A DNA stretch of 22,916 bases from Bremia lactucae (taxonomy: Eukaryota; Oomycota; Peronosporomycetes; Peronosporales; Peronosporaceae): assembly GCF_004359215.1 (NCBI RefSeq), contig NC_090621.1:1831209-1854124 (forward strand). The letters are read 5' to 3'. Positions 8,693-17,953 of the stretch are shown here, in pieces; the stretch's first letter is position 1, and each line of letters starts with the position of its first letter. The position numbers and the translations under genes are program-made. A model generated the notes under the pieces. That model made no database searches, had not been told where the DNA came from, and saw only the letters and a list, made by a program, of their open reading frames with translations.

Positions 8693-11135
8693 TATCCGAA
8701 GAATCGTTCGAAGACGGATGGGGAAGCTTACTGAGCTAAGTCTGTTTATGCTTTCTCATCCGTCGTGGAAGCCTCGTTGCAAGCCGTAAAAAAGAAATAC
8801 TACGTGCCATCCAGCTGGCGAGCAGCACCGTACCGAAGAAGAAAATGCGTGAAGTCAAGGAGCGCTTTTTCCATACATTGCGCAGTTCGAATTTAAACAT
8901 CCACAAGTCATGCAGCGGATCTCAAGCGCTTAGCGCCTTCGTATCATCATGAACGAAATGAATCGGGGGCTTGGCAAGAGGTTATTTGGCATTCGTCGGA
9001 TTGATAGCGTGTTTCAGCTCAGGCTTTACCTAAGCAAGACCAGACGCCGTATTTTCGTGGGGTACCAGTAAACCCTTTTCGGTACAATTCGCAACGCCTT
9101 GGCCAGCCGTAGAGCGTTGTTTACAGCCTGAAGGTCCACCCGTTCCGTCCCCAACTTCCCCGTACTCACTCGGTGACAGCCACTTTAACGATTTTTAAAG
9201 CCTGGCTCTTGAGACAGCGTGCCTTCGGACGTCGCGGTTCTTGAAAAGCTCCGCGTTTCCAAAAACGTTAGTAACGAGTGCATGGACTGCAGAGCCACGT
9301 TTAGATTTCCAAAATCACGTCCTCACCATTGTCAGGTATGCCATTTACTCTTTTGTCGTCCGTTTGAGCCACAAGATTTAAGTGCCTGTCTCGTTTAGCA
9401 ATGACAATAAACAGCAGCGCGGTTGCCACAACTGTGTCACTACGCTTCCAGTGGAGCCATAACAACGCTCGCGGATATCTTTGTCCAGCCGTTGTGGACC
9501 TCTAAAATGGCCTTTTTGGGGTCAAAATAGCTACGACGACTTGGGTGTATCGAAAAACGCAACGCCTGAAGAAATTGCTGCGCAATAAGATCAAGTTACG
9601 GTCTATAGACCTGACGAAATCGAAGATCAAGCGACACTTGAGCGCATTAATAATTCGTATCGAAAGTTGTACGATCCAATCGCTCAGATGAAATAATTAA
9701 AAAAGGGCTCGAGATATTCGGCTCAAGTTATAAATGATACAATGAGCCACTTTGTGTTCGAAACAGTTCGAACTGACCAGACAGAGTGCCAAGTGTACTT
9801 CCGTCCCTTTACACTTGGCCTTCGGTAGCACTATCGTCGACGATGTACCCGTAGCGTCTGCAATCAATGCATTGTCGAGTCGAAACCCATTTCAAGCTTG
9901 GTGTCCCATGCCGCTGCGTCACTGTACGTCGTGTAATGAAAACCTGTCAGAGTTTATCAAACTGTCATGGTTTCTGTTGCGAAGTTTTTAACGGGCTTTG
10001 AGTTCTTGACAAAACTCTACATTTCTGTGAGCTGTCGAGCAAAATGCAATGGCACGATGCCGGATACGGAAATGTTATGGTCAAGGCGTACTGTGTACCA
10101 AACAAGGCTGCTGCCAAAGCGGCCTCTCATGAAGTCATCGAGTCGGACCTTGCACTCTCCCACGAGTTCCAGTTTTTTAAAAAAAAACCGCAGTATGACC
10201 GGTTTTGAGTAGCTCTTTGGTGAGCTAGAAGAACTTTCGATTCCAAAGGCGTTGCCATTTTCCCGAAAATTGGGTACCACGAAGCGAACAGGAAATTGCT
10301 TTTGGCGTTCTTTAATGGGTGCGTGCTACGCCCCCCTACTGCGTGATGCGGACTGCTTAAAAGATTTTCGGGTGTCTTCAAGGTCAGCTCCATTACTTTA
10401 AAAGATTCGCCAAAAGATTATGTATAACACGGACGAGTACAACACGTCGATCAAGTCTCTACATTTAGAGCTCGAGAGAGCTCAGATCCGTACTAAAGCA
10501 AACGCTCTTGTCGACCGTCAGAAACAACAGTTACAACGTATGGCCTGGCAAATTGCTCGTCCGGAAAAGTAGCGTAAGCGCGAAGCTGCGCAGAATATTC
10601 GACGGGAACAAGCGATATTTCATTTTAAGGCCTTGAAGGCTCGAAAAGAGACGCAAACAGGTCGATTTTCCGAAATCCAAGGATAATTTTAAGCAAGATA
10701 CGACGCAATAGAACTGCGATATGGCGCAGTGGTCGAAACATCGTGCTGATTGTTTCGAGGCCTGCAATCCTGCCATGTCGAGAGACATTGCCAATGACTT
10801 TAACTGTGCACTCGTATGGTATATTTCACTCGGCCAAATACGTGAACGACAAGGTACCTCCTGATCTTGTTGGGTTACATGCGCAATTTATTAAGATCCA
10901 AGAAAAAAAAAACGAATCGTTGGGTGAAAAAGAAAATTTTGTCGACGAAGAGTGAATGAAGTTGGTCAAAGAGCGAGGACATTGGACGAGTAGCCGTGCG
11001 AATACGAAATGTGAAGATGCAATGCGCCGCGATGAAGACGCACGGTGCTAACAAGAGCACGTATTCGTGCGTCTGGTAGCCGAAGCCCTCCAGAAGAATG
11101 TCAAGACCATTGAAGCAGACTTGTTGACTAAGACT
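8690..11135 (+). pseudogene. Full-length Q-type FYVE/J-like gene relic (tandem unit 1)
   Basis: The order is Q segment (8690-9060, VVEASLQAVKKKY region), linker, FYVE finger (9250-9410), J-like segment (9527-9693), S region (9720-10390), T coiled coil (10400-10680) and U tail (10740-11135). The FYVE frame is the best preserved here: CMDCRATFRFPKSRPHHC from 9279, then QVC and LLFC, giving the C-x2-C ... HHC-x2-C-x4-C framework of FYVE fingers. The J-like part has NATPEEIAAQ, a stop, then TVYRPDEIEDQ and LERINNSYRKLYDP, matching J-domain helices II-III, but the HPD histidine codon reads AGA (9607). Numerous stops and frameshifts (for example TAG in GLLFC...ACLV-stop, 9412) show decay. Its 3' end fuses at ADLLT to the duplicated nuclease-like tail. 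Confidence 0.68.
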
Positions 11136-11290
11136 ACGGATGAGATCACTCATGACGGTTCGTAAATTGACAACAGCATACCGAAAAGGGAGTGATTATA
11201 ACAATTCCCTATTTCAACCTTTTATTTTTTCTTATTGGAAATAATAGTTACTTAGATGTAAATATGCATGTAACAGTACAACCCGTTACA
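11135..11290 (-). repeat. Duplicated nuclease-like tail and LTR-like fragment
   Basis: Read on the minus strand: TGTAACGGGTTGTACTGTTA from 11290 downward, an AT-rich spacer with an aggttgaaatagggaatt word, then a second nuclease-like tail (VVNLRTVMSDLIRSLS, about 11195-11130). The plus-strand U segment of the neighbouring FYVE/J-like relic is cut at this tail. It is nearly identical to 14973-15128. Confidence 0.68.
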
Positions 11291-12237
11291 AACTATTGAT
11301 GACTTCATTCATGACGGATCGTAAATTGACAACAGCATACGGGTTGACTCCATTTGGAAGCGGCTGATTAGCAGGGATTGACAAGATACGGCGCATGTCA
11401 AATGTGACATTGTCAGTGGGCCGTTCTGGGTCACGAAGTCGAATTCTGTGTCGCAAAGGTTGCGGCAGGACAGAGGCGTGACGATATCATAAAGACGGTA
11501 TTCAATTTGCGTTGCGGAAGCACTGACTTTCAGTAGGAGGATATACTGAATGCCAGAATATTCGCACCACCAACGTGCAGCTCGCTCTAGACTTGCCCAT
11601 GGTTGCCATCGTCCAACTTCAACTGCTAGTGTCACCCAATCGGCGATAGTTCGTGGTATAGGCGGAGGCGTTCGGTTTGGAGTAGACCGTTTCGGACCGA
11701 ATGTCTCATCAGCCTCCTTCTTTGGGTAGCCGGCTCGGCTCGCTGTCATTGAGCCTCCCTTTGCAATCTCGTGCGAGTTTCCAGTAGCAGCCAAGAAATG
11801 TGTAGAAAACTTGCGTGACGTGCTTTCATGTACTCTAGTTGGCAAATCCACAATAAAAATCTGTCCTTTATCGTTGAGGTCCAAAAATCGGAGAGCAACT
11901 TGCAGTTCTTCACCATCGCCAATATACTTGTTGAAGGCATCACTAGATACCCCATCACAAACGAGATATGGGTCGATTTCAGCGCTGTCTTGATCAAAAT
12001 ACCCTGCGACGTGGTCGATTCTAAGCGCATTCATTATGTTTGAAATCTCATTAGCAGTTTTAGAAGGCGTAAAATTTGACGTCATGCTTGCGAAGCCTCT
12101 TGATTAAATCCGAATACTCTTGGTCGCTTGGGTATCGAACCACAACAGTAAGAGTCCCCGTCGCCCTAATTTGAGACACCCATAGGAAACACAAAAATGT
12201 ATGATGCTTTTATTGCGCTGGTTGCCAAAGGCATGAT
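11291..12237 (-). pseudogene. PD-(D/E)XK nuclease-like pseudogene (tandem unit 1)
   Basis: The open part is 11309-12085 (about 258 codons), with KEADETFGP, LAVEVG, RAARWWCEYSG and ILLLKV all in place. Two lesions separate it from the intact copies. About 10 bp are missing near 12088 relative to copies 1 and 4 (catgcttg joined to cgaagcctc), cutting off the N-terminal 50 residues. One base is missing near 11472, so after DIVTP the reading changes to LSCRNLCDTEF instead of VLPQPLRH and terminates early. The core motifs suggest recent inactivation. Upstream, at about 12247, the flank is replaced by internal P-segment sequence, the tandem-repeat junction. Confidence 0.72.
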
Positions 12238-12247
12238 TTTTCGATTG

Positions 12248-12480
12248 TTCTGTACGATGCAATTTTGCCACGCTCTGGGCTAGCTTTGCCTCATTCTCTT
12301 GCATACAAAAATATCATTATCTTTACACACGGCAACTAATTTTGAAGATACTTTAGCGAAGCTTCCAGTTATTGTGAGATACAAGCTGTCTGTCTTGCCC
12401 GTAATGCTAGCATTTTGGCTGTGAACAATTCGCACTGAACGCACTCCATTTGCCACGGAAAACACTAGGATTTTGAGCAT
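12248..12480 (-). pseudogene. P-segment fragment at the tandem-repeat junction
   Basis: The minus strand carries the first part of the P-type gene (HSQNASITGKTDSLYLTITG region, then an ENEAKLAQSVAKLH stretch). It is cut at about 12247, where it joins sequence upstream of the nuclease-like pseudogene. The FYVE and J-like parts are absent because the duplication boundary falls inside the P-type gene. It lies head to head with the Q-type relic starting at about 12540. Confidence 0.65.
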
Positions 12481-12539
12481 CCTTTTTTACAATTGCTGCT
12501 GCTATCATTTAAATTGTATTTAATTTTTCCGCAAGTTGA

Positions 12540-14975
12540 CATTATTTATCCGAAGAATCGTTTGAAGACGGATGGGGAAGCTTACTGAGCTAAGTCTGTG
12601 TATGCGTTCTCATCCGTCGTGGAAGCCTCGTTGCAAGCGGTAAAAAAGAAATACAACGTGCCATCCAGCTGGCGAGCAACACCGTGCCGAAGAAGAAATG
12701 CGTGAAGTCAAGGAGCGCTTTTTTCATCCACTTGCGCACTTCAATTTAAACATCCACAAGTAATGCAGCGGATCTCAAGCGCTTAGCGCCTTCAAATCAT
12801 CATGAACGAAATAAATCGAGGGCTTGGCAAGAGGTTATTTGGCATTCGTCGGATTGATAGCGTGTTTCAGCTCAGGCTTTACCTAAACAAGACCAGACGC
12901 CGCATTTTCGTGGGGTACCAGTAAACCCTCTTCGGTACAATTCGCAACGCCTTCACCAGCCCCAAAGCGTCGTTTACAGCCTGAAGGTCCACCCGTTCCG
13001 TCCCCAACTGCCCCGTACTCACTCGGTGACAGCCACTTAAACGATTTTAAAGCCTGGCTCTTGAGACAGCGTGCCTTCGGACGTCGCGGTTCTTGAAAAG
13101 CTCCGCGTTTCCAAAAACGTTAGTAACGAGTGCATGGACTGCAAAGCCACGTTTAGATTTCCAAAATCACGTCCTCACCATTGTCAGGTATGCCATTTAC
13201 TCTTTTGTCGTCCGTTTGAGCCACAAGATTTAAGTGCCTGTCTCGTTTAGCAATGACAATAAACAGCAGCGCGGTTGCCACAACTGTATCACCACGCTTC
13301 CAGTGGAGCCATAACAACGCCCGCGGATATCTTGGCCCAGCGTTGTGAACCTCTAAAACGGCCTTCTTGGGGTCAAAAGAGCTACAACGACTTAAGTGTA
13401 TCGAAAAACGCAACACCTGAAGAAATTGCAGCGCAATAAGATCAAGTTACGGCCTATAAACCTGACGAAATCGAAGATCAAAAGACACTTGAGCGCATTA
13501 ATAATGCAAATCGAAATTATACAATCCAACCGCTCGAAAATAATTAAAAAAGGACTCGAAATTCGGCTCAAGTTACAAAACATACAACGAGCCACTTTGT
13601 GTTCGAAACAGCTCGAACTGACCAGACAGAGTGCCAAGTGTACTTCCGTCCATCTACACTTGGCCGTCGGTAGCACCATCGTCGACGATGTACCCGTAGC
13701 GTCTGCAATCAATGCAGTGTCGAGTAGAAACCCATTCCAAGCTTGGTGTCCCATGCCCCTGCGTCACTGTACGTCGTGTAATGAAAACCTGTCAGAGTTT
13801 ATCAAACTCTCATGGATCCTGTTGCGAAGTCCCCAACGGGCTTTGAGTACTTGACAAAAATCTACATTTCTGTGAGCTGTCGAGCAAAAGGCAAAGGCAC
13901 GATGCCGGACACGGAAACGTCATGGTCAAGACGTACTGTGAACCAAACAAGGCTGATGCCAAAGCGGCCTCTCATGAAGTCATCGAGTCGGACCTTGCAC
14001 TCTCCCACGAGTTCCAGATTCTAAAAAAAACGCAGTATGACAACTTTTGAGTAGCTCTTTGGAGAGTAGAAGAACTCTCGAATCCAAAGGCGTTGCCATT
14101 TTCCCGAAAATCGGGTACCACGAAGCGAACAGGAAAGTGCTTTTGACGTTCTTTAACGGGTGCGTGCTACACCCCCTACTGCGTGATGCGGACTGCTTAA
14201 AAGATTTTCGGGTGTCTTCAAGGTCAGCTCCATTACTTAAAAAGATTCGCCAAAAGATTATGTATAACACGGACGAGTACAACACGTCGATCAAGTCTCT
14301 ACATTTAGAGCTCGAGAAAGATCAGATCCGTACCAAAACAAACGCTCTTGTCGACCATCAGAAACAACAGAAACAACGCAAGGCCCGGCAAATGGCTCGT
14401 CCGGAAAAGCAGCGTAAGCGCGAAGCTGCGCAGAATATTCGACGGCAACAAGCGATATTTCATTTAAGGCCTTGAACGATCGAAAAGAGACGCAAACAGG
14501 TCGATTTTCCGAAATCCAAGGATAATTTTAAGCAAGATACGACGCAATAGAACTGCGATATGGCGCAGTGGTCGAAACACCGTGCTGATTGTTTCGAGGC
14601 CTGCAATCCTGCAATGTCGAGAGACATTGCCAATGACTTTAACTGTGCACTCGTATGGTATATTTCACTCAACCAAAGACGAGAACGACAAGATACCTCC
14701 TGAGCTTGTTGAGTTACATGCGCAATTTATTAAGATCCAAGAAAAAAAAACGAATCGTTGGGCGAAAAAGAAAACTTTGTCGACGAAGACTGAATGAAGT
14801 TGGCCAAAGAGCGAGGACATTCGACGAGAAGCCGTGCGAATACGAAATGTGAAGATGCAATGCGCCGCGATGAAGACGCACGGTGCTAACAAGAGCACGT
14901 ATTCGTGCGTCTGGTAGCCGAAGCCCTCCAGAAGAATGTCAAGACCATTGAAGCAGACTTGTTGACTAAGACTAC
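12540..14975 (+). pseudogene. Full-length Q-type FYVE/J-like gene relic (tandem unit 2)
   Basis: Same order as unit 1: Q (12540-13060), FYVE (13105-13260; CMDCKATFRFPKSRPHHC from 13131), J-like (13375-13545; NATPEEIAAQ, stop, TAYKPDEIEDQ, LERINNANRN), S (13560-14240), T (14260-14475) and U (14530-14975). The HPD-equivalent is KPD at 13458-13466. The longest open stretches are 13396-13854, which is mostly out of the ancestral frame, and 14047-14475, which holds the charged LHLELEKDQIRTK and RKREAAQNIRRQQA coiled-coil residues in frame. In-frame stops in the FYVE/J-like parts show it is not a working gene. It is convergent with the intact nuclease-like gene at 15124-16083. Confidence 0.68.
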
Positions 14976-15128
14976 GGATGAGATCACTCATGACGGTTCG
15001 TAAATTGACAACAGCATACCGAAAAGGGAGTGATTATAACAATTCCCTATTTCAACCTTTTATTTTTTCTTATTGGAAATAATAGTTACTTAGATGTAAA
15101 TATGCATGTAACAGTACAACCCGTTACA
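14973..15128 (-). repeat. Duplicated nuclease-like tail and LTR-like fragment (unit 2)
   Basis: Same structure as 11135-11290 in the other tandem unit: an LTR-like TGTAACGGGTTGTACTG from 15128 downward, AT-rich spacer, then an extra nuclease-like tail (NLRTVMSDLIRSL). The TAA within TGTAAC is the stop codon of the adjoining intact gene. Confidence 0.68.
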
Positions 15129-16083
15129 AACTATTGATGACTTCATTCATGACGGATCGTAAATTGACAACAGCATACGGGTTGACTCCATTTGGAAGAG
15201 GCTGATTAGCAGGGATTGACAAGATACGGCGCATGTCAAATGTGACATTGTCAGTGGGCCGTTCTGGGTCACGAAGTCGAATTCTGTGTCGCAAAGGTTG
15301 CGGCAGGACAGAAGGCGTGACGATATCATAAAGACGGTATTCAATTTGCGTTGCGGAAGCACTGACTTTCAGTAGGAGGATATACTGAATGCCAGAATAT
15401 TCGCACCACCAACGTGCAGCTCGCTCTAGACTTGCCCATGACTGCCATCGTCCAACTTCAACTGCAAATGTCACCCAATCGGCAATAGTTCGAGGTACTG
15501 GCGGAGGCGTTCGGTTTGGAGTGGACCGTTTCGGACCAAATGTCGCATCAGCCTCCTTCTTTGGGAAGCCGGCTCTGCTCGCTGTCATTGAGCCTCGCAT
15601 TGCAATTTCGCACGAATTTCCGGTAGCAGCTACGAAATGTATGGTAAACTGTAGTGACGTGCTCTCATGTACAGCAGTTGGTAGTTCCACAATAAAAATC
15701 TCTCCTTTATCGTTGAGGTCCAAAAATCGGAGAGCAACTTGCAGTCCTTCACCATCACCAATATAGTTGTTGAAGGCATCACTAGATACCGCATCGCAAA
15801 CGAGGTATGGGTCGATTTTAGTGCCGTCTTGATCAAAATACCCCGCGACGTGGTCGATTCTAAGTGCATTCATTATGTTAGAAATCTCATTAGCAGTTTT
15901 AAAGCGGGTGGAATTCAACGTCATGCTTGTATTAGCACCCGAAGCCTCTTGATTAAATCCGGATACTCTTGGTCGCTTGGGTATCGAACCATAACAGCAC
16001 GAATCCCCGTCGCCCAAATTTGAGACACTCATAGGAAATACAAAAGTGTATGATGCTTTTGTCGCGCTGGTTGCCAAAGGCAT
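15124..16083 (-). CDS. PD-(D/E)XK nuclease-like protein (intact copy 2)
   Basis: This frame of 319 codons is open from ATG 16083 to a TAA at the left end and closely resembles 3683-4645. It keeps KEADATFGP, the EVG strand, RAARWWCEYSG and ILLLKV, with the likely acidic ligands at the same positions (D179, E209). Differences from copy 1 are spread along the length, including residues 2-9, QIFIVDLPTR versus EIFIVELPTA, and the C-terminus (SVMNEVINSL versus TVMSDIIRSLR). The new C-terminus arises because the reading ends at a stop within an LTR-like word. The start is supported by conservation of the first 18 residues across copies, with an alternative at 16032. It is the only open gene within tandem unit 2 and is convergent with the FYVE/J-like relic. 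Function and expression are inferred only. Confidence 0.72.
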   Translation of the reverse strand: MPLATSATKASYTFVFPMSVSNLGDGDSCCYGSIPKRPRVSGFNQEASGANTSMTLNSTRFKTANEISNIMNALRIDHVAGYFDQDGTKIDPYLVCDAVSSDAFNNYIGDGEGLQVALRFLDLNDKGEIFIVELPTAVHESTSLQFTIHFVAATGNSCEIAMRGSMTASRAGFPKKEADATFGPKRSTPNRTPPPVPRTIADWVTFAVEVGRWQSWASLERAARWWCEYSGIQYILLLKVSASATQIEYRLYDIVTPSVLPQPLRHRIRLRDPERPTDNVTFDMRRILSIPANQPLPNGVNPYAVVNLRSVMNEVINSL

Positions 16084-16516
16084 GATTTTCCGATTGCTTT
16101 TTTTGTTAAGATTCGGAACTATTAACTTGGGGTGTTGCTACTGCTGGGGTTTCAAATCGTGGTGTCGTACTTCCACTATTGGCTGATATTTATCAAATTT
16201 GTTGAAGTTACCGATTAAACAATGTTCTGCTGCCATAATCAGCAGAATTATACTTTATGCAGCATTTTGTATAATGCGCAGCATAATTATAATGCTGCGG
16301 ATTATGCCAGCAGAACTTGGTTGATGGAGCAAATTTATAAAATATAGTATTCTTTATGTAGCATAATGTATGATGCTACGAATTACTACCAGTAGAACAT
16401 CGTTGATAAAGCGATATCAAAAAAAAAATTAACCACCTAGCGGCATTTACGACATTACAATTTGAAACCCCCTCAAAATAATACTGCCGCATACAAGTAA
16501 AAAAGTAAGAAAATTA
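16084..16516. repeat. Imperfect palindromic flank of the second intact gene
   Basis: Equivalent to 4646-5081: arms ggggtgttgctactgctggg (near 16130) and a degraded inverse near 16450-16490, with an AT-rich palindromic centre around 16240-16300 (GCAGCATTNTATAATGC-like words). The 18-bp motif occurs at 16217-16234 (-), 16307-16324 (+) and 16389-16406 (+). It lies between divergent 5' ends at 16083 and 16517. I see no gene in it. Confidence 0.7.
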
Positions 16517-16680
16517 ATGTCTATGGCAATCAGCGCATGAGTGTCGAATTCTGGCGACAGGGAATCGTACTGAGATTGTTACAAACCTGAGCGACCAGTA
16601 TTGTCTGAATTAAATAAAGAGTCATCGGGTGTAAAGACAAGTGTGATGTCGTTGTGGTGATTGCTCGAGGCCAAAAGTTC
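16517..16680 (+). pseudogene. Decayed divergent 5' end of a nuclease-like gene
   Basis: ATG 16517 begins the same truncated 5' end as 5082-5240: ggcaatcagcgcatgagtgt, gcgacaggga, and tgaattaaataaagagtcat. Homology stops at about residue 50. Stops interrupt the frame. Confidence 0.58.
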
Positions 16681-16684
16681 TTGT

Positions 16685-16865
16685 TGCTATTTTTCACTTA
16701 TATGTGGCAGTACAATCTTAAGGTTATGCTGCTGCTGGAGTTTTAGATTGTAATGTCGTAAAAATATTGCCGCTAGGATGTTAATAAAAAAACGTTGACG
16801 TTGCTTTATCAACGATGTTCTGCTTGTGATGCACACATCGGTTGGAGAACCGTTGTTGTGGTACA
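16685..16865. repeat. Extra inverted arm of the palindromic flank
   Basis: The region is the inverse of the arm at 16390-16505: gtaatgtcgta, then tgccgctagg, then tgctttatcaacgatgttct with the 18-bp motif at 16809-16826 (-). Together the two arms bracket the 16517-16680 remnant. The sequence then jumps at about 16830-16890 to S-region DNA. Confidence 0.58.
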
Positions 16866-16889
16866 TTTACTTTATGGGTAAAAAACCAT

Positions 16890-17290
16890 TTAATCTAATC
16901 ATGAACGTTTCCGTATCCGGCATCGTGCCGTTGCCTTTTGCTGTCTCATTCACAAAGCTATAGAGTTTTGTCCAGTACTCAAAGCCTGCTGAGGATTTCG
17001 TAACAGGATCCATGAGGGTTTGATAAACTCTGACAGGTTTTCATTACACGACGTGAATGACTTGTGGATGTTTAGAATCGAACTGCGCAATGTGTGGAAA
17101 AAGCGCTCCTTGACTTCACGCATTTCTTCTTCGTACGGTATTGCTCGCCAGCTTGACGGCACGTTGTATTTCTTTTTTACGGCTTGCAATGAGGCTTCCA
17201 CGAAGGATGAGAAAGCATAAACAGACTTAGCTCAGTAAGCTTTTCCATCCGTCTTTGAACGATTCTTCGGATAAATAACGTCAACTGCGC
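16890..17290 (-). pseudogene. Chimeric S-region and Q-segment fragments
   Basis: Read on the minus strand, the Q segment (17201-17060, MEASLQAVKKKYNVPSSWRA) passes into HIHKS-like residues and then, at about 17055, directly into S-region sequence (equivalent to 2560-2690). FYVE and J-like parts are missing, so an internal deletion joined Q to S. The resulting open frame (16950-17201, 83 codons) spans the join but has no evidence of function. It lies head to head with the P fragment at 17311. Confidence 0.58.
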
Positions 17291-17310
17291 AAAGATTAAA
17301 TAACATTATA

Positions 17311-17790
17311 ATGGTAGATTTTAAAGAAAGGATGCGCAAAATCCTAGTATTTTTCGTGGTAAATGAAGTGCGTTCAGTGCACCTTGTTCACAGCCAAAAT
17401 GCTAGCATTACGGGCAAAGCAGACAGCTTGTATTTCACAACAACTGGAAGCTTCGCTAAATTATCTTCAAAGTTAGTTGCCGTGTGTAAAGTTTACGATG
17501 TCTTTTTTTACAAGAGAATGAGGAAAAGCTAGCCCAGAACATGGCAAAATTGCATCGTATAGAGCATTAGGGGTATTGGCAATGCTTAAATTATTGAATG
17601 GAAGGCTGTCGAGATAAAAGCGCATTCGAAAGAGGACAAAACGTGTCTCTTAGCGCTGCACGACCTCGATAATGAGCTACTGAACGCAATGCGCCTTCTC
17701 TTGACGAAACAATCTTTACAGGATGCGCCGGTAATGTCGACAAAAGAAATCAAATGTCGACGAAGAAGTCAAATACGATTCCTAGTGCAT
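17311..17790 (+). pseudogene. P-type gene fragment, FYVE part missing
   Basis: 17311-17532 is an open frame of 73 codons carrying the P segment (MRKILVFFVVNEVRSVHLVH..., HSQNASITGKADSLYFTTTG). The linker continues to about 17790 with words shared with 1440-1520 (ggatgcgccggtaatgtc, caaatacgattcct) and stops just before the FYVE finger, where AT-rich DNA begins. It is the cleanest P copy, but the stop and loss of the rest leave no complete gene. Confidence 0.6.
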
Positions 17791-17953
17791 GATCGATGAC
17801 CATTTTATAATTATTTAAAACATGTTAGATTATACATTAGAAAAAAATAATCAGCATTAGATATTTTTTAATAAAATCTGTTCTACAAAAACAATAATTT
17901 TTTTTTGTCAGTGCATAATAATTTAAGTTATTATCGCCTTTTAGATTTTGAAC
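17791..17953. other. AT-rich gap without recognisable gene
   Basis: About 160 bp of A/T-rich DNA with runs such as ttttttttgtc and no match to the repeated modules. It separates the P fragment from the inverted block at 17954. It could be a junction filler or part of another element; nothing further can be supported. Confidence 0.4.

Larger units (their letters stand above)
8405..12247. repeat. Tandem repeat unit 1 (about 3.84 kb)
   Basis: The block from the P-segment 3' part through Q-type FYVE/J-like relic and nuclease-like pseudogene is repeated directly at about 12248-16090. Matching words sit a near-constant distance apart: 8418/12261 (aattttgccacgctctgggc), 9838/13681 (cgacgatgtacccgtagcgt), 11290/15128 (LTR-like start). 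Divergence is modest and consists of substitutions and small indels, so the duplication is recent relative to decay of the family elsewhere in the window. Confidence 0.78.
12248..16090. repeat. Tandem repeat unit 2 (about 3.84 kb)
   Basis: This is the second copy of the unit at 8405-12247. It starts inside the P segment (joined to the nuclease-like upstream flank of unit 1 at about 12247) and ends with an intact nuclease-like gene whose flank, unlike unit 1, continues into the palindromic region at 16084-16516. Confidence 0.78.

Noticed and set aside
13396..13854. Longest open frame of tandem unit 2 outside the nuclease-like gene (152 codons)
   Set aside because: It runs in a frame different from the J-like reading and its counterpart at 9550-9990 is interrupted; it is a chance frame across a decayed gene.
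14047..14475. bZIP transcription factor from the basic, charged stretch
   Set aside because: The K/R/E/Q-rich residues look like a coiled coil, but I cannot see the N-x7-R basic-region signature with leucine heptads, so only coiled coil is claimed.
15389..15766. 125-codon plus-strand frame antisense to the intact nuclease-like gene
   Set aside because: Shadow of the real gene on the other strand; the same shadow recurs in the other copies only because the sense gene is conserved.
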